Shown here: positions 63,119 through 64,000 of the stretch, one piece after another
Layout: each line of letters opens with the position of its first letter
How positions within the stretch are numbered: the stretch's first letter is position 1
Source: Ascidia mentula
Taxonomy: Eukaryota; Chordata; Ascidiacea; Phlebobranchia; Ascidiidae
Length of the DNA: 64,000 bases
Reading direction: 5' to 3'
Assembly: GCA_947561715.1 (NCBI GenBank)
Contig: OX387205.1
Location: 2,175,001 to 2,239,000 of the forward strand
Notes under the pieces: model-generated
Seen by the model: only the letters and a program-made list of their open reading frames with translations
Database searches by the model: none
Told to the model about the DNA's origin: nothing
Translations under genes and position numbers: made by a program

Positions 63119-63445
63119 CGTTTACTAATGAATAACAGCATTTTAGCTTTGGCTTTCATTTTCAAAGTTATAAACTCCAAATATTTTGCACCCAGATATT
63201 TACATTGTGTTGCAATTTTCACCGGATGGTGTCCTCTCAACAAAGTGCGTGTATTTGCAATGTGATGGGTGAGGACAGCGTAACAAGTTTGCCACGAGTT
63301 TTATTAGACTTTGTTTGCACGTAACTCCCCTCTATTTGCTGAAGTTTCAATGTGTGTTTAACCTAAGCTAGTGCAAGCTACCAACAAAGTTTAATGACTT
63401 TGAAATAGATTGTAAGGTTATGGTTTCATATTGAGTTAAAAAACC

Positions 63446-63968
63446 ATGATAAGCTTTGATTTTCTGTTGCACAAGGTTGGGGAAATTGGAGTTTACCAGA
63501 TTGTGGTTGGCATTCTTTTAAGCTACACCAGCGCTGTCGGAGGATATCATTCGTTGGCAACTGTTTTCATTGCATACGAATCTGACTACAGGTAAGCTTA
63601 CTTACAAAAGGCAACGATATAGTAAACTTATGTTGGTAAACCAGTGCAACCGTTCCAGGTGCAATGTTCCACCATTGGACAACTCAACGGCTTACCCCAA
63701 CTTGACTGAATCTGACATTCTCAACTACACAACACCTTATGACCAATCATTAGAAGAATACGGCACTTGCGTAAAGTACGTTGATTGGGTTAAGTTAAAT
63801 ATTAAAAAATAAGATTCACAACATTGTAATAATGCTTGTAGATACGGGTACGATTACGGTACATGCAATGGGTCTTTAACGTGTGTTAATAAATCAGCTG
63901 ACTCTATCCCATGCGACCAAGGTTATTGGTACGACCGAAGTATGTTTACTGAGACTGTTGTTACCGAG
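63446..63968 (+). CDS. SLC22-family transporter, copy H (5' part, runs off the window)
   Basis: Three exons are visible: 63446-63591, 63659-63775 and 63842-63968. Lengths 146, 117 and 127 nt match the array exactly and keep the frame. The type is that of B, D and F (LLSYTSAVGGYHS). The outer loop has NST, NLT and NYT sites. One change removes a Ser-Asp pattern seen elsewhere (SLEEYGTC against SSEEYDTC). The 5' flank resembles that of D. Exon 4 and the rest lie beyond 64000, so whether the gene is intact is unknown. Confidence 0.8.
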
Positions 63969-64000
63969 GTAGGGTTCAATAATAACCAGCATATTTTCAA

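Larger units (their letters stand above)
60656..63194 (+). mobile_element. Penelope-like retroelement (PLE2) with inverted terminal segments
   Basis: The insertion of about 2.54 kb is flanked by gatatttacatt (60644-60655 and 63195-63206). The spacer after C has this site once, with no insert. The right side encodes reverse transcriptase plus GIY-YIG endonuclease. The left side is an inverted copy of the 3' end in two blocks: about 60660-60780 pairs with 63050-63165, and about 61604-61889 pairs with 62764-63055. Between the two left blocks lie about 820 bp of unrelated sequence. The right end has about 30 nt beyond the inverted repeat. The reverse transcriptase lacks its N-terminal part, so the copy is 5'-truncated. 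Confidence 0.85.

Overview
This is eukaryotic, AT-rich genomic DNA with short introns. It is dominated by a tandem array of multi-exon SLC22-type transporter genes (organic cation / carnitine / anion transporters of the major facilitator superfamily). Small introns, chordate-like SLC22 motifs, Penelope-like elements and possible leader trans-splice acceptors fit a tunicate, perhaps Ciona. That assignment is inference, since no species-diagnostic gene is present.

Layout. At 121-4488 (minus) is a six-exon gene for a divergent seven-transmembrane protein that I cannot assign to a family. From 4489 to 7624 nothing codes clearly. At 7625-12350 (minus) lies a decayed SLC22 copy ('copy 0'), head-to-head with the plus-strand array. 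The array has copies A (13267-17293), B (20156-25783), C (27894-32506), D (33905-38243), E (40388-44950), F (47634-51808), G (54692-59292) and H (63446 to beyond the window). Each copy has 15 coding exons with a fixed phase pattern, so exon lengths can be compared base by base. B, C, F and G are open throughout (578, 580, 585 and 581 aa). Copy 0, A, D and E each carry one or more disabling changes.

Array history. The start codons of B, D, F and H are spaced 13.75, 13.73 and 15.81 kb apart. Removing a 2.54 kb retroelement from the last interval gives 13.27 kb. The array is therefore a higher-order repeat of a two-gene unit (B+C, D+E, F+G). F and E are mosaics of different paralogue types, which points to unequal crossing-over or gene conversion. 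Most copies use a GC-AG intron 6.

Mobile DNA. Two Penelope-like retroelement insertions, at 21391-22760 and 60656-63194, are 5'-truncated. Each is joined to an inverted copy of its own 3' end and has a 12 bp target duplication and an empty paralogous site elsewhere in the array. A 180 bp palindrome at 53341-53520 looks like the ends of the first element with the middle removed. Intron 6 of B contains, on the minus strand, a sequence that folds as a complete type I hammerhead ribozyme; D has a near copy, and degenerate relatives are scattered in the spacers. A hAT-like MITE (8177-8401) and a TIR-bearing MITE in intron 10 of C, E and G complete the set.

All splice sites were chosen by eye from paralogue alignment and reading phase. 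No transcript evidence was available.
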